Origin: Candidatus Pelagibacter ubique HIMB140
GTDB lineage: Bacteria > Pseudomonadota > Alphaproteobacteria > Pelagibacterales > Pelagibacteraceae
Assembly: GCF_025558165.1 (NCBI RefSeq)
Contig: NZ_LAMZ01000001.1
Span: 1,344,001 to 1,408,000, forward strand
Length of the DNA: 64,000 nucleotides
Direction of reading: 5' to 3'
This document shows, piece after piece, positions 8,412-18,543 of the stretch. The translations under genes were made by a program, and so were the position numbers. The notes under the pieces were generated by a model. That model was not told where the DNA came from. It was given only the letters and a program-made list of their open reading frames with translations, and did not search any database. The first letter of the stretch is position 1. Each line of letters begins with the position of its first letter.

Positions 8412-8415
8412 TAAA

Positions 8416-8850
8416 ATGAGCGACATAAAGAGGATTTTAGAAAATTCTAAGTCAATAGCAATGATTGGTGTCAGTAATGATTTAAAAAAACCCTCAACTA
8501 TTGTCATGAAATATATGCAAGAGTATGGTTATAAAGTTTATCCAGTTAATCCATCAGCTAAGGGTAAAAAAATTTTAGGTGAAGAAGTGTTTGCCTCGAT
8601 AACAGAAATTAAAGATCCTATAGACATTGTAGATGTTTTTAGACCTTCTAAAGAAGCATATGGTATTGCTGAAGATACAGTAAAAATTGGCGCTAAAGTA
8701 TTATGGTTACAACTTGGAATAAGAGACGAAAATGCCAAGTCACTTGTAGAAAGAAATAATATAGAATACGTAGAAAACAAATGTACTAAAATGGAATATC
8801 AAAAATTTTTTTTAAAAGTAAGACAAGCTTTTCCTGTTTTGAGTAATTAA
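8416..8850 (+). CDS. CoA-binding domain protein (YccU-like)
   Basis: A 144-residue Rossmann-like CoA-binding protein. It has SIAMIGVSNDLKKPS near the N-terminus, then GYKVYPVNPSAKGKKILG and VLWLQLGIRDENAK, the usual layout of the YccU / CoA_binding_2 family. The frame stays open further upstream to an ATG at 8308, but that would overlap the small membrane protein and add a lysine-rich tail unlike the family, so ATG at 8416 is chosen. The biological role of this family is poorly defined; binding of CoA or an acyl-CoA is expected. Confidence 0.8.
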   Translation: MSDIKRILENSKSIAMIGVSNDLKKPSTIVMKYMQEYGYKVYPVNPSAKGKKILGEEVFASITEIKDPIDIVDVFRPSKEAYGIAEDTVKIGAKVLWLQLGIRDENAKSLVERNNIEYVENKCTKMEYQKFFLKVRQAFPVLSN

Positions 8851-8854
8851 TTTT

Positions 8855-9274
8855 ATGACCATAGTAAATTTTACACCAATTCCTGCCTTTACTGGTGGAT
8901 TGATAATTGGATTAGCAGTAGTGGTATTTTTTTTACTCAACGGCCGTTTAGTGGGAATTAGTGGTATTGCAAGTAATGCGTTAACAGAAAAAGAAAATAA
9001 ATTTGATAATTTATTATTTTTATTGGGATTAATTATTGCACCATTTATTTACTCATTATTTTCTAAAGGAGAAATTAGCATTAGTATTTCTAATTCTTAT
9101 GTCTTGATGATAGCAGCTGGTTTGTTGGTTGGAATCGGAACACGGATCAGTGGTGGCTGTACGAGTGGCCACGGTATAAGTGGTATTGGAAGATTTTCTT
9201 TAAGATCAATTATTGCAACAATTACATTTATGATTGTTGGAATATTAACTGTATTTATAAAAAATTTATTATGA
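8855..9274 (+). CDS. YeeE/YedE family membrane protein, first half
   Basis: A 139-residue membrane protein with four likely transmembrane segments. It carries the sulfur-transport-family signature GGCTSGHGISGIGRFS near residues 103-118. In this family two short halves, each with a central cysteine motif, together equal one full-length YeeE/YedE transporter for thiosulfate or other sulfur species. The next gene is the second half and overlaps by four bases (ATGA), so the two are made together. Transport of a reduced sulfur compound is a family-based inference. Confidence 0.8.
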   Translation: MTIVNFTPIPAFTGGLIIGLAVVVFFLLNGRLVGISGIASNALTEKENKFDNLLFLLGLIIAPFIYSLFSKGEISISISNSYVLMIAAGLLVGIGTRISGGCTSGHGISGIGRFSLRSIIATITFMIVGILTVFIKNLL

Positions 9275-9690
9275 ACAAATTAGCTTCCCTTCTTTCAGGT
9301 ATAATATTTGGTATTGGTTTAGTGATATCTGAAATGGTTAATCCAGCAAAAGTATTAGGCTTTTTAGATTTATTTGGAAATTGGGATCCTTCTCTTGCAT
9401 TTGTGATGATTGGAGCTTTGGTTGTTTCATCTCCCCTGTTTCACATAATTAAGAAAAAAGAAAAACCATTATTTGCTGAGAAATTTAATTATTCAAACAA
9501 CAGAACAATTAATAATCAATTAATATTAGGTTCAGCTTTATTTGGTGCTGGATGGGGATTGGGTGGATTATGTCCTGGTCCAGCTATAACTTCTGTTGCT
9601 TTATTGAATATTTACTCAGTAACTTTTGTTGTTTCAATGTTAGTTGGTTTTTATTTTGTGAAAACTTTGAATTTAAATAAAGCTAAGTAA
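9271..9690 (+). CDS. YeeE/YedE family membrane protein, second half (DUF6691-like)
   Basis: A 139-residue partner of the preceding gene, with about four transmembrane segments and the second-half motif GGLCPGPAITS near residues 98-108. The N-terminal stretch FGIGLVISEMVNPAKVLGFLD is also typical. With its upstream partner it would form a complete sulfur-compound permease in the inner membrane. The MBL-rhodanese fusion and DUF4396 gene at 28270-29723 may belong to the same sulfur-handling physiology, but they are not adjacent. Confidence 0.8.
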   Translation: MNKLASLLSGIIFGIGLVISEMVNPAKVLGFLDLFGNWDPSLAFVMIGALVVSSPLFHIIKKKEKPLFAEKFNYSNNRTINNQLILGSALFGAGWGLGGLCPGPAITSVALLNIYSVTFVVSMLVGFYFVKTLNLNKAK

Positions 9691-9710
9691 CTATAAAACT
9701 TAAATTAACC

Positions 9711-10043
9711 GTGATCATCAATTCTTTATTTGTCTATGGTTCATTACAACCTGGTGAAGCAAATGAAAATTATTTAAAACATTTGGAAGGTACTTGGAAA
9801 CAGGGATTTGTTTTAGGCAATCTATTTAAAAAAGGATGGGGAAATAAAATTGGTTTTCCTGTGATTCAATTGGATAAATCAGGAGAAAAAGTTAGTGGCT
9901 GGTTACTTGAATCAGATAATCTTCAAAATAATTTAAAAATGTTGGATGATTTTGAAGGAAAAGAATACAGAAGATCTACAACCAACGTTTATTTGAATGA
10001 TGGATCTATACAATTAGCTTATATTTATGAATTAAATGAATAA
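9711..10043 (+). CDS. Gamma-glutamylcyclotransferase-like (AIG2/GGCT fold) protein
   Basis: A 110-residue protein with the GGCT-fold signature VYGSLQPGEAN at residues 8-18 and a candidate catalytic glutamate in LDDFEGKEYRR, the usual position in this family. It begins with GTG at 9711, the only sensible start, and overlaps the following transporter by eight bases. Possible activities include releasing 5-oxoproline from gamma-glutamyl peptides or amines; the exact substrate is unknown. Confidence 0.75.
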   Translation: MIINSLFVYGSLQPGEANENYLKHLEGTWKQGFVLGNLFKKGWGNKIGFPVIQLDKSGEKVSGWLLESDNLQNNLKMLDDFEGKEYRRSTTNVYLNDGSIQLAYIYELNE

Positions 10044-11646
10044 AATTTTAAAATTTTTAGACAGCACTTTTTTAGATTTGGGTCGACAATTTAAATGGAC
10101 TTATTTGCCTCCTTTGATGGTTTATGTTGCAGCTGGTATTTCTGGATTAACTGGAATAGTTGGAACTTTTTTTGTTAAAGACTACTTAAATTTATCTGCA
10201 GCATTTTTAGCTGGACTTGGGTTTTGGGCTGGAATTCCATGGGCTTTAAAAATGCCTTTAGGACATTTGGTAGATCTTATATGGGATAGAAAAAATTATA
10301 TGGTTTACTTTGGCGCATCTTTAATCGCTTTAAGTTTGCTGATTATGTATGGACTTATAATTCATACAGAAGACATGTCTGAAATTTTCTCAGTTGAGAC
10401 TTGGTTTGTGATTAGCGTAATCTTAGCACCTGTTGGTTATGTAATTCAAGATGTTGTTGCAGATGCTATGACTGTTGAAGCTGTCCCACTAACTGATGAG
10501 AGTGGAAATGATTACAGTAAAGATCAAGTTAAAATTATGCATACAACAATGCAAACCCTTGGTCGTTTTGCAATTATTGGAGGTACTGTTTTAGTTGCGT
10601 TGGTGAATGTAATTTTATTTAGAGATGTAGATAGCCTAGAACAGGCTGCTAAAATTGCTCTATACGGTAAAATTTATTTGTATGCTTTAGTTATTCCAGT
10701 TGTTTCAATCTTAGGAGTATTTTTAGCAAAATATTTAAGGAATAAGAAAATTCAAAATTTAAAATCTAAAGTACTTGAATTTAAAGAGGAAAGAGGAACT
10801 GAGAAAACTAAAATTAATTGGTGGATCCTTGGAGGAAGCTTAATTTTTGTTATTTTCACTTTATCTATTGGATCCTTCAAAGTTCCCTTTGCACAAGAAA
10901 TTGTTTTCATTGGTTCAGTCATTATAATTTTATTTTTGATGTTTAAGCTCATCAAAGAGTTGCCAGAAAATTTAAGGTTAACAATTGTTGGTACTGCAGT
11001 AATTATATTTATATTTAGAGCGATGCCAGGGCCTGGTCCTGGTCTAACGTGGTTTGAAATTGATGAACTTGGTTTTAATGAACAATTTTTTTCAATTTTG
11101 TCTTTACTAGCATCAATTTTAACATTGGCTGGAATTGTTTTATTGAGACCATTTATGGCCAATAACTCGATTGCAAAAATTATTGTTGTATTAAGTATAG
11201 CTAGTGCGATTTTATTTTTACCAAGTGTTGGAATGTATTATGGATTTCATAATTGGACCGCTTCAATAACAGGTGGTGTAGTTGATGCTAAATTTATAGC
11301 GATACTTAATACAGCTTTAGAGTCTCCATTGGGACAGGTATCAATGATTCCTTTATTGGCATGGATTGCTAAAAATGCCCCCTCACATCTTAAAGCAACT
11401 TTTTTTGCAGTATTTGCTTCTTTTACAAATTTGGCTCTTTCAGCAAGTGCTTTAGGAACAAAATATTTAAATCAAATTTTTACAGTTACTAGAGAAGTAA
11501 AAGATAAAGTTTCAGGTGAAATTCAAACTACTGCTGATTACTCAGAGCTTGGGATATTGTTAATTGTGGTAATTTTACTTACACTAATTTTGCCTATTTT
11601 ATTTGTCTATATAATTAACAATAGTAAGTACAAAACCTCAGAATAA
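10036..11646 (+). CDS. Multi-spanning major-facilitator-type transporter (BT1/folate-biopterin-like)
   Basis: A 536-residue inner-membrane protein with about twelve hydrophobic segments and a cytoplasmic charged loop after the sixth (about residues 230-255). The stretches MPLGHLVDLIWDRKNYMVYFG and GYVIQDVVADAMTVEAVP resemble the BT1/folate-biopterin transporter branch of the MFS, which uses a QD...DA motif. A pterin or folate substrate would fit a genome rich in folate-linked demethylases, but I am not certain of the family assignment. It overlaps the GGCT-like gene by eight bases. Confidence 0.6.
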   Translation: MNKILKFLDSTFLDLGRQFKWTYLPPLMVYVAAGISGLTGIVGTFFVKDYLNLSAAFLAGLGFWAGIPWALKMPLGHLVDLIWDRKNYMVYFGASLIALSLLIMYGLIIHTEDMSEIFSVETWFVISVILAPVGYVIQDVVADAMTVEAVPLTDESGNDYSKDQVKIMHTTMQTLGRFAIIGGTVLVALVNVILFRDVDSLEQAAKIALYGKIYLYALVIPVVSILGVFLAKYLRNKKIQNLKSKVLEFKEERGTEKTKINWWILGGSLIFVIFTLSIGSFKVPFAQEIVFIGSVIIILFLMFKLIKELPENLRLTIVGTAVIIFIFRAMPGPGPGLTWFEIDELGFNEQFFSILSLLASILTLAGIVLLRPFMANNSIAKIIVVLSIASAILFLPSVGMYYGFHNWTASITGGVVDAKFIAILNTALESPLGQVSMIPLLAWIAKNAPSHLKATFFAVFASFTNLALSASALGTKYLNQIFTVTREVKDKVSGEIQTTADYSELGILLIVVILLTLILPILFVYIINNSKYKTSE

Positions 11647-11692
11647 ACAATAATTTTATAGTTTTTTTGGTTTTTTTTGTTAATTAAAAATT

Positions 11693-12262
11693 ATGAAAAA
11701 AATTTTCCTAGTTTACGGTCATTATAATGACAATTCATTTAATGCAGCAATTAAAAATGAATTTATCAAACACTCTGAATTAAAAGGTAATAAAGTAGAC
11801 GTTGTAGATTTATACAAAGAAAAGTTTGATCCTGTATTTGCTGGTGAGGACCCAAGCGCTGAAGTCTTAGATCATCGTAAGAGAATAGAAGAGAGTGATA
11901 CAATTGTATTAGTTGCACCAATATGGAATTTTAGAATGCCAGCAATTGTTGAAGGATGGATTGATAAAGTGTTGGCACCACCATGGGCATTTAGATTTAA
12001 GCAACTAGTTGGAAACTATGGTTATCCAATTGGTAATTTAAGAAAAAAGAAAGCCGTAATTTTTTGTACATATGGTTCACCAAGACTAGCTATCACTACA
12101 TTTTTTTTAAATTTACCGATTAGAAGACTTAAAAGAGGGGTATTTCATATGTGTGGCATATATAACATTACCTATCGAAGATATTTTGCAGTACCTTTTG
12201 TAAGCGACTCAAAAAGACAAGAGTTCTTAGAAGATGTTAGAAAAACTGCGAATAATATTTAG
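11693..12262 (+). CDS. Flavodoxin-fold NAD(P)H oxidoreductase
   Basis: A 189-residue flavoprotein of the KefF/MdaB-type NAD(P)H dehydrogenase (quinone) family. It begins LVYGHYNDNSFNAAIKNEF (FMN phosphate loop) and has the typical APIWNFRMPAIVEGWIDKVL near residues 78-97, followed by WAFRF and a TYGSP flavin loop. It probably reduces quinones or other electrophiles by two electrons. A pyrimidine-rich spacer lies upstream (11647-11692). Its end overlaps the secreted DUF4864 protein gene by 29 bases in another frame. Confidence 0.78.
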   Translation: MKKIFLVYGHYNDNSFNAAIKNEFIKHSELKGNKVDVVDLYKEKFDPVFAGEDPSAEVLDHRKRIEESDTIVLVAPIWNFRMPAIVEGWIDKVLAPPWAFRFKQLVGNYGYPIGNLRKKKAVIFCTYGSPRLAITTFFLNLPIRRLKRGVFHMCGIYNITYRRYFAVPFVSDSKRQEFLEDVRKTANNI

Positions 12263-12707
12263 CACTTTATTAATTCTATTATTAACTACTGTTTATTCAT
12301 ATTCAGAGTTGATAAACCCAAGCAAAAATATTTCTCCAAAAGAAGTTGTTGAAATTCAACTTAATGGTCTCAAACAAAATGATTTAGAATATAAAGACAG
12401 AGGGATAGAGCAAACCTGGACCTTTGCTCACCCAAACAATAAAAGAGTAACAGGTCCCCTAGGTAATTTTAAGCGAATGATCAAAGGAGCCTCCTATAAA
12501 ATGATGATTAATCATCTAAGCCACACTATCACAGAGCTTGGCAGTAGTGACAAATGGGCCCAATTTGAGGTCATCATTTTAGACAAGGACAAAATTTATC
12601 ACAAGTTCAATTGGCAGGTTGAAAAATATACAGACGAAGGAGTTTTAAAAGATTGCTGGTTGACCACAATGGTATCAAGTCCAATTCCACTCGGCAGCTC
12701 AATTTGA
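12234..12707 (+). CDS. Secreted DUF4864 family protein
   Basis: A 157-residue protein with an N-terminal signal peptide (MLEKLRIIFSTLLILLLTTV, cleavage probably after the following YSYS). The mature part has SPKEVVEIQLNGLKQNDL, QTWTFAHPNNKRVTGPLGNFKRMI and a tryptophan/cysteine-rich C-terminus, the pattern of DUF4864, a NTF2-like family of unknown function. The 29-base overlap with the upstream reductase is long, but the signal peptide needs this start. Confidence 0.72.
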   Translation: MLEKLRIIFSTLLILLLTTVYSYSELINPSKNISPKEVVEIQLNGLKQNDLEYKDRGIEQTWTFAHPNNKRVTGPLGNFKRMIKGASYKMMINHLSHTITELGSSDKWAQFEVIILDKDKIYHKFNWQVEKYTDEGVLKDCWLTTMVSSPIPLGSSI

Positions 12708-12728
12708 TTATCCACAGATACATTTTTG

Positions 12729-12765
12729 TTTCGTTACTAATAAAAATTTAGTAGGAATCACGAAA
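12729..12765 (+). promoter_or_regulatory. Possible mRNA stem covering the ribosome-binding site of dehydrogenase B
   Basis: Two nested inverted repeats sit at the start codon: TTTCGT (12729-12734) pairs with ACGAAA (12760-12765), and TACTAA (12735-12740) with TTAGTA (12748-12753). The purine-rich AGGAATC that would serve as ribosome-binding site lies in the bulge between inner and outer right arms, and the outer arm runs into the ATG at 12765. The stem is AT-rich and weak, so it may be chance. No known riboswitch was recognised. Confidence 0.35.
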
Positions 12766-15197
12766 TGAAAACAAAAACTAAAGTCGTAGTAGTTGGTGGT
12801 GGAGTAGTTGGTGTCAGTGCTCTTTATCATTTAGCAAAAAAAGGTTGGTCGGATGTAGTTCTTGTTGAGAGAAAAGAATTAACCTCAGGTTCAACTTGGC
12901 ATGCAGCAGGTTTATTGCCATTATTTAATATGAGTTACTCTGTAGGTCAGCTACATAAATATGCGGTAAATCTTTATAAAACTTTAGAAGAAGAAACTGG
13001 AAAAAATGTTGGCTTTAGTGTTGTTTCAAATATTCGTTTGGCAAGTACAAAAGATAGAATGGATGAGTACCATCAGTACGCAGGTGTTGCTCGAACAATT
13101 GGGGTAGATGTAAAATTTTTAACTCCACAACAAGTAAAAGAAATTTGGCCTCTATGTCATACAGATGATTTAGTTGGAGCAATTCAACACCCAGAAGATG
13201 GATACATCCAACCAGCAGATTTAACACAAGCTTTAGCTACTGGTGCAAGAAATAGGGGAGCAGAGATTTATAGAAACACAACTGTTCTATCAATGAGACA
13301 AACAAAAGATGGATGGATTGTTGAAACAGATAAAGGATCAATAGAGTGTGAACATGTAATTTCTTGTTCTGGAAATTTTGCAAGACAAACTGGTGAAATG
13401 GTTGGATTAGATATTCCAGTTATTCCTGTTGAACATCAATATATCGTGACTGAACCTCATCCTTTAATTCAACAAAGAAAAAAAGACGGTTTACCAGAAA
13501 TGGGAGTCTTAAGAGATAGCGATAGTAGATGGTATATGAGAGAAGAAGCAGGTGGATTAATTTTAGGACCTTATGAAGATGGTGCACCAGCATGTTATGT
13601 AGAAGGACCATCAAAGAATTCTGAATACGAATTATTTCAAGAAGATTTAGATAGATTAGCTCCACATATCGAAGGAGCAATACATAGAGTTCCGGCCTTC
13701 GGAGAAGTTGGAGTTAAGAAAGTTTATAATGGAGCAATTTGTTATACACCTGATGGAAATCCAATTGTTGGACCTGCTTGGGGACTTAAGAATTTTTGGA
13801 TTAATGAAGGTCATAGTTTTGGAATAACTGCAGCAGGTGGTGCTGGTTGGCAACTTGCTGAATGGATTGTAGATGGTGAACCAACAATTGATATGTTGGG
13901 TGTTGAGCCAAGAAGATATGGAAACTATGCAACAAAATCTTATTTGAAGGCTAAAAATGAAGAAGCTTATAGTCATGTATTTATAGTTCACTATCCCGAT
14001 GAGGAAAGACCTGCAGCAAGACCTTTAAGAACAGCTCCGTGTTACGAAAGAATGAAAAATTTAGGAGCAGTTTTTGGACAAAAATTTGGATGGGAAAGAC
14101 CTAACTTTTTTGCAACAGATGGAATGGAACAAAAAGATGATTGGTCGTTTAGAAGATCAAAATGGTTTGATGCAATTAAAAAGGAATGTGAAAACGTAAA
14201 AGAAAATGTTGGTCTTTTAGATATGACTGCCTTTGCAAAATGCAGAATAAGAGGACCTAAAGCAGAAGAGTTTTTAGACTATTTAGTTGCAAATAAGCTT
14301 CCAAAAAAGATTGGAAGAATAAATCTATGCCACGCATTAAATACCAAAGGTGGTGTGCATTCAGAATTTACAATTATGAAAGAAGCTGAGAATAGTTATT
14401 ACTTAGTATCAGCTGGAGCAAATTTAAGATTAGATCATGATTGGATTCAAAAATGGATGCCAAATGATGGATCTGTAATTTTTGAAGATTTAACAAATAG
14501 CACAGGTGTCTTGGTAGTTGCTGGCCCTAAAGCAAGACAACTAATGCAAAAAGTTTCAACAGATGATTTTTCTAATGAAAACTTTAAATGGCTTACAGCA
14601 AAAAATGTGAATGTAGGATATGCACCAGTTAATGCCATGAGAGTAAATTTTGTTGGTGAACTCGGATGGGAACTTCATCATCCAATCGAGTATCAAAATC
14701 ATATTTTTGATAAATTAATGGAAGCTGGTAAAGATTTAGGAATTAAACCTTTTGGTATCAGAGCAATGAATAGTTTAAGAGTAGAAAAATCTTACAAATT
14801 AGTTGGAACAGAATTGTCGATTGAATATTCTCCATATGAATCAGGACTAGATAGATTTATTCATCCAAATAAAGGAAACTTTATTGGTTTAGAAGCACTT
14901 AATAAATGGAGAGAAAAAGGTTTTGATAATAAATTAGTAACTTTAGAAGTTCACAACACTAAAGATGCCGATGTTTTAGGAAATAATCCTATATTTAAAG
15001 ACGGTAAGGTGGTTGGGAGAGCAACAGGCGGTGAGTTTGGTTTTAGATTAGATAAATCAATAGCTCTTGCAATGGTAAAACCTGATTGTTCTAATGTGGG
15101 CGACAAATTACAAGTTGATATATTGGGTGAAATGTATGACGCTACCGTATTAGATGAAAGTCCATACGATTCAGAAAATAATTTGTTGAGAGCTTAA
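12765..15197 (+). CDS. Covalent-FAD / GcvT-domain dehydrogenase B (dimethylglycine dehydrogenase family)
   Basis: An 810-residue paralog of dehydrogenase A. FAD motif [11 protein letters not shown] at about residues 7-17; His46 in [10 protein letters not shown] is the predicted covalent flavin site. [11 protein letters not shown] and [13 protein letters not shown] match the DMGDH pattern, and the C-terminal GcvT-like part has [12 protein letters not shown] and [13 protein letters not shown]. It would demethylate dimethylglycine, sarcosine or a related N-methyl compound, with methylene-THF and reduced ETF as products. It overlaps etfB by one base, and both ETF subunits and ETF-QO follow, so its electron acceptors are encoded with it. 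Which methylamine it prefers cannot be told from sequence. Confidence 0.85.
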   Translation: MKTKTKVVVVGGGVVGVSALYHLAKKGWSDVVLVERKELTSGSTWHAAGLLPLFNMSYSVGQLHKYAVNLYKTLEEETGKNVGFSVVSNIRLASTKDRMDEYHQYAGVARTIGVDVKFLTPQQVKEIWPLCHTDDLVGAIQHPEDGYIQPADLTQALATGARNRGAEIYRNTTVLSMRQTKDGWIVETDKGSIECEHVISCSGNFARQTGEMVGLDIPVIPVEHQYIVTEPHPLIQQRKKDGLPEMGVLRDSDSRWYMREEAGGLILGPYEDGAPACYVEGPSKNSEYELFQEDLDRLAPHIEGAIHRVPAFGEVGVKKVYNGAICYTPDGNPIVGPAWGLKNFWINEGHSFGITAAGGAGWQLAEWIVDGEPTIDMLGVEPRRYGNYATKSYLKAKNEEAYSHVFIVHYPDEERPAARPLRTAPCYERMKNLGAVFGQKFGWERPNFFATDGMEQKDDWSFRRSKWFDAIKKECENVKENVGLLDMTAFAKCRIRGPKAEEFLDYLVANKLPKKIGRINLCHALNTKGGVHSEFTIMKEAENSYYLVSAGANLRLDHDWIQKWMPNDGSVIFEDLTNSTGVLVVAGPKARQLMQKVSTDDFSNENFKWLTAKNVNVGYAPVNAMRVNFVGELGWELHHPIEYQNHIFDKLMEAGKDLGIKPFGIRAMNSLRVEKSYKLVGTELSIEYSPYESGLDRFIHPNKGNFIGLEALNKWREKGFDNKLVTLEVHNTKDADVLGNNPIFKDGKVVGRATGGEFGFRLDKSIALAMVKPDCSNVGDKLQVDILGEMYDATVLDESPYDSENNLLRA

Positions 15198-15946
15198 TGA
15201 AAATCTTAGTAGCAGTAAAAAGAGTTATTGATTACAACGTTCAAATCAGAGTTAAAGAAGATGGCACTGGCGTAGTTACAGACAATGTAAAAATGTCAAC
15301 TAATCCACCAGATGATAATGCAATCGAAGAGGCAGTAAAAATTAAAGAAGCAGGAAAGGCAACTGAAGTGGTTGCAATAACTGTAGGTGAAGAAAAAGCT
15401 CAAGAAACTGTTAGAAAGGCATTAGCAGTTGGAGCAGATAGAGGAATTCATGTGAAAGCAGATGGAATACTAGAGCCATTAGCTGTTTCAAAAATTTTAC
15501 AAAAAGTTGTTGAAAAAGAAAAACCAGATTTAGTTTTTATGGGAAAACAAGCAATTGATGATGATTGTAATCAAACAGGTCAAATGTTGAGTGCATTATT
15601 AAATTGGCCACAAGCAACTTTTGCATCAAAGATTGATGTAAAAGATAACAAACTAGAAGTTACTAGAGAAATTGATGAGGGACTTGAAACAATTGAAATA
15701 AATGTTCCTGCTATTGTAACTTGTGATTTAAGATTAAATGAACCAAGATACGCTTCTCTTCCAAACATTATGAAGGCGAAGAAAAAACCAATTGAAGAAA
15801 TTTCTGCATCTGATCTAGGTATTGATACTTCTCCAAGAGTAGAGCAAATTAAAGTAGAAGAGCCACCAAAAAGAAAAGCGGGTATTAAAGTGGCTAATGT
15901 GGCAGAATTAGTTCAAAAATTAAAAAATGAGGCAAAGGTAATATAA
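15197..15946 (+). CDS. etfB: Electron transfer flavoprotein beta subunit
   Basis: A 249-residue ETF beta subunit. It has [20 protein letters not shown] at the N-terminus, [16 protein letters not shown], and the AMP-binding-region signature [16 protein letters not shown] near residues 115-130, which also contains the ETF beta recognition area. It pairs with EtfA to accept electrons from FAD dehydrogenases. It overlaps dehydrogenase B by one base and etfA by one base, so it belongs to one translationally coupled unit. Confidence 0.95.
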   Translation: MKILVAVKRVIDYNVQIRVKEDGTGVVTDNVKMSTNPPDDNAIEEAVKIKEAGKATEVVAITVGEEKAQETVRKALAVGADRGIHVKADGILEPLAVSKILQKVVEKEKPDLVFMGKQAIDDDCNQTGQMLSALLNWPQATFASKIDVKDNKLEVTREIDEGLETIEINVPAIVTCDLRLNEPRYASLPNIMKAKKKPIEEISASDLGIDTSPRVEQIKVEEPPKRKAGIKVANVAELVQKLKNEAKVI

Positions 15947-16899
15947 TGGCAGTTTTACTTATAGCAGAACATAATAATAAAGAGTTAAGACCATTTACAT
16001 TAAATGCAGCTACAGCTGCTTCACAAATTGATAGTGAAGTTCACGCAGTGATAATTGGAAGTAATAGTGCAGAAGCATCAAAACAACTATCAGAACTTCC
16101 GGTAATTAAGAAAGTGTTAAGTGTTGAAGCACCACACTATGAAAATTTCACTGCAGAAAATTTTGCTCCAGTTGTGGTTAAGTTAGCAGAAAATTATTCT
16201 CATATCATTTGTTCAGCAAATACATTTGGTAAAAATTTAATGCCACGGATTGCAGCTCATCTTGATACCTCGCAAGTTAGTGACATTATAAAAGTAATAT
16301 CATCTGATACTTTTGTTAGACCAATTTATGCCGGGAATGCTTTTGCAACAGTTAAAAGTAATGATGCAAAAAAATGTGTAACTATTAGACCAACTTCATT
16401 TGAACCTTGTGAAAGCTCAGGAGGCTCAGCACCAATTGAGAAAATTGATGCTGGTGAAGAATTTTCAAATACAAAATTTGTAAAAAGAGAAGAAATTAAA
16501 TCTGATAGACCTGAACTTGGTACAGCTAGAATTGTTGTATCAGGCGGAAGAGGAATGCAAAGTGGAGATAACTTTAAATTAATTACAGAAATTGCTGATA
16601 AGCTTGGAGCAGCTATTGGAGCATCAAGAGCTGCAGTTGATGCAGGTTATATAAGCAACGATCATCAAGTTGGACAAACTGGAAAAGTTGTTGTGCCAGA
16701 TTTATACATAGCTGTTGGAATATCAGGAGCAATTCAGCATTTAGCAGGTATGAAAGAAAGTAAAGTTATTGTTGCAATTAATAAAGATGGTGAAGCACCC
16801 ATTTTTAGTGTGGCTGATTATGGTCTTGAGGCAGATCTCTTTGAAGCCTTACCTCAGCTCATGGAAGAGCTGAACAAATTAAACACTATACAAAAATAA
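15946..16899 (+). CDS. etfA: Electron transfer flavoprotein alpha subunit
   Basis: A 317-residue ETF alpha subunit. The C-terminal FAD-binding domain shows RIVVSGGRGMQSGDNFKLI (about 198-216), GASRAAVDAGYISNDHQVGQ and PDLYIAVGISGAIQHLAGM, all classic. It holds FAD and passes electrons from the dehydrogenases to ETF-QO, encoded 23 bases downstream. The normal family length is about 310 residues. Confidence 0.95.
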   Translation: MAVLLIAEHNNKELRPFTLNAATAASQIDSEVHAVIIGSNSAEASKQLSELPVIKKVLSVEAPHYENFTAENFAPVVVKLAENYSHIICSANTFGKNLMPRIAAHLDTSQVSDIIKVISSDTFVRPIYAGNAFATVKSNDAKKCVTIRPTSFEPCESSGGSAPIEKIDAGEEFSNTKFVKREEIKSDRPELGTARIVVSGGRGMQSGDNFKLITEIADKLGAAIGASRAAVDAGYISNDHQVGQTGKVVVPDLYIAVGISGAIQHLAGMKESKVIVAINKDGEAPIFSVADYGLEADLFEALPQLMEELNKLNTIQK

Positions 16900-16922
16900 T
16901 CCTTACAGTTAAAAACTAGATT

Positions 16923-18542
16923 ATGTCTAAAGAATCTATGGAATATGATGTTGTAATCATTGGTGGTGGCCCATCAGGATTAGCGACTGCAATTAAATTA
17001 AAACAATTAGATTCAAATTTGAATGTTTGTTTGCTTGAAAAAGCTTCAGAAATAGGAGCTCATATTTTGAGCGGGAATGTTTTTGAAACAAGAGCTCTAG
17101 ATGAGTTGTTACCTAATTGGAGAGAACTTAACTCGCCAATTAAAACAAAAGTATTAAAAGAAAAATTTTTATTTTTAGGAAAAACCAAATCTTTGAGTTG
17201 GCCGACCTGGCTTTTGCCAGCAGTTCAACAAAATCATAAAAATTATATTATTAGTTTAGCTAACTTATGTAGATGGTTAGCTGAACAAGCAGAAGCTTTG
17301 GGTGTAGAAATTTTTCCAGGTTTCCCAGCAAGTGAAATTTTATATAATGATGACGGGTCTGTTAAAGGAGTAGCTACCCAAGATATGGGTATAGATAAAG
17401 AGGGCAACAAAAAAGATAGTTTTGAACCAGGCATTGAGCTATTAGGAAAAGTAACAGTTTTTGCTGAAGGTTGCAGAGGTCATCTAGGAAAACAATTAAT
17501 TCAAAAATTTGAATTGAGTAAAGGAAAAGATCCCCAGCAATATGGAATTGGTTTTAAGGAAATTTGGGAAATAGAAGAAAAAAATCATGAAGAAGGACTA
17601 GTAATGCATACAGCTGGATGGCCACTTGATAACAACACTTATGGCGGAAGTTTTATGTATCACGCTGAAAATAAACAAGTGTTTTTAGGCTATGTAATAG
17701 GATTGGATTACAAAAATCCGCATTTATCTCCATATGATGAATTTCAAAGATTTAAAACTCATCCAGCAATTAAAAAAATAATAGAGGGAGGAAAAAGAAT
17801 TTCATATGGCGCAAGAGCATTAATCGAGGGAGGATTTCAAAGTTTACCTAAAATGTTTATGCCAGGTGCCTTAATAGTAGGATGTGATGCTGGTACATTA
17901 AATATGCCTAAAATTAAAGGCTCTCATACTGCAATGAAAAGTGGAATGATTGCAGCTGAAACTATTAATGAACATTTTAAAGAAAATAAGGATTTATCAA
18001 TTTATGAGGATAAATTTAAAAATAGCTGGTTATATAGAGAGTTATTTGAGGCTCGAAATGTAAAACCAAGTTTTAGTTGGGGATTAATTTTGGGTATTAT
18101 CTTTACGGGTATTGATCAAATATTGTTTAGAGGAAAGCTTCCGTTCACTCTTAAACACAAACATGCAGATCATGAAACATTAAAACCTGCAAGTCAAATG
18201 CCCAAAATTGATTATCCAAAGTACGATAATGTAATAACTTTTGATAAAACTAGTTCAGTTTATCTTACAGGAACTAACCATGCTGACAATCAACCTGTCC
18301 ACTTACAACTTAAAGATCCTGATTTACCAATTAAATATACTTTAGAAAAATTTGATGAACCTGCACAAAGGTATTGTCCTGCTGGAGTATATGAAGTGCA
18401 GAAAGAAAATGATGTTAATAAGTTTGTAATTAATTCGCAAAATTGTATTCATTGTAAAACTTGTGATATTAAAGAGCCTTCACAAAACATAACTTGGGTG
18501 ACACCAGAAGGTGGTGGCGGACCAAGATATGGAAATATGTAA
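16923..18542 (+). CDS. Electron transfer flavoprotein-ubiquinone oxidoreductase
   Basis: A 539-residue ETF:quinone oxidoreductase that would take electrons from reduced ETF into ubiquinone. It starts with VVIIGGGPSGLATAIKLKQL (FAD), contains GAHILSGNVFE and the membrane-surface helix region, and ends with the 4Fe-4S ferredoxin-like motif: CPAGVYEV, then NCIHCKTCDIKEP, then WVTPEGGGGPRYGNM. All cluster cysteines appear present. It ends the dehydrogenase B-ETF unit; the next gene is convergent, only two bases away. Confidence 0.95.
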   Translation: MSKESMEYDVVIIGGGPSGLATAIKLKQLDSNLNVCLLEKASEIGAHILSGNVFETRALDELLPNWRELNSPIKTKVLKEKFLFLGKTKSLSWPTWLLPAVQQNHKNYIISLANLCRWLAEQAEALGVEIFPGFPASEILYNDDGSVKGVATQDMGIDKEGNKKDSFEPGIELLGKVTVFAEGCRGHLGKQLIQKFELSKGKDPQQYGIGFKEIWEIEEKNHEEGLVMHTAGWPLDNNTYGGSFMYHAENKQVFLGYVIGLDYKNPHLSPYDEFQRFKTHPAIKKIIEGGKRISYGARALIEGGFQSLPKMFMPGALIVGCDAGTLNMPKIKGSHTAMKSGMIAAETINEHFKENKDLSIYEDKFKNSWLYRELFEARNVKPSFSWGLILGIIFTGIDQILFRGKLPFTLKHKHADHETLKPASQMPKIDYPKYDNVITFDKTSSVYLTGTNHADNQPVHLQLKDPDLPIKYTLEKFDEPAQRYCPAGVYEVQKENDVNKFVINSQNCIHCKTCDIKEPSQNITWVTPEGGGGPRYGNM

Positions 18543-18543
18543 A

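Noticed and set aside
8308-8415. Longer start for the CoA-binding protein
   Set aside because: It would run through most of the small membrane-protein gene in another frame and adds a lysine-rich tail not seen in the family; ATG at 8416 fits better.
10752-11162. Long minus-strand frame inside the transporter gene
   Set aside because: It is a shadow of the sense gene; the sense frame has a coherent membrane-protein pattern.
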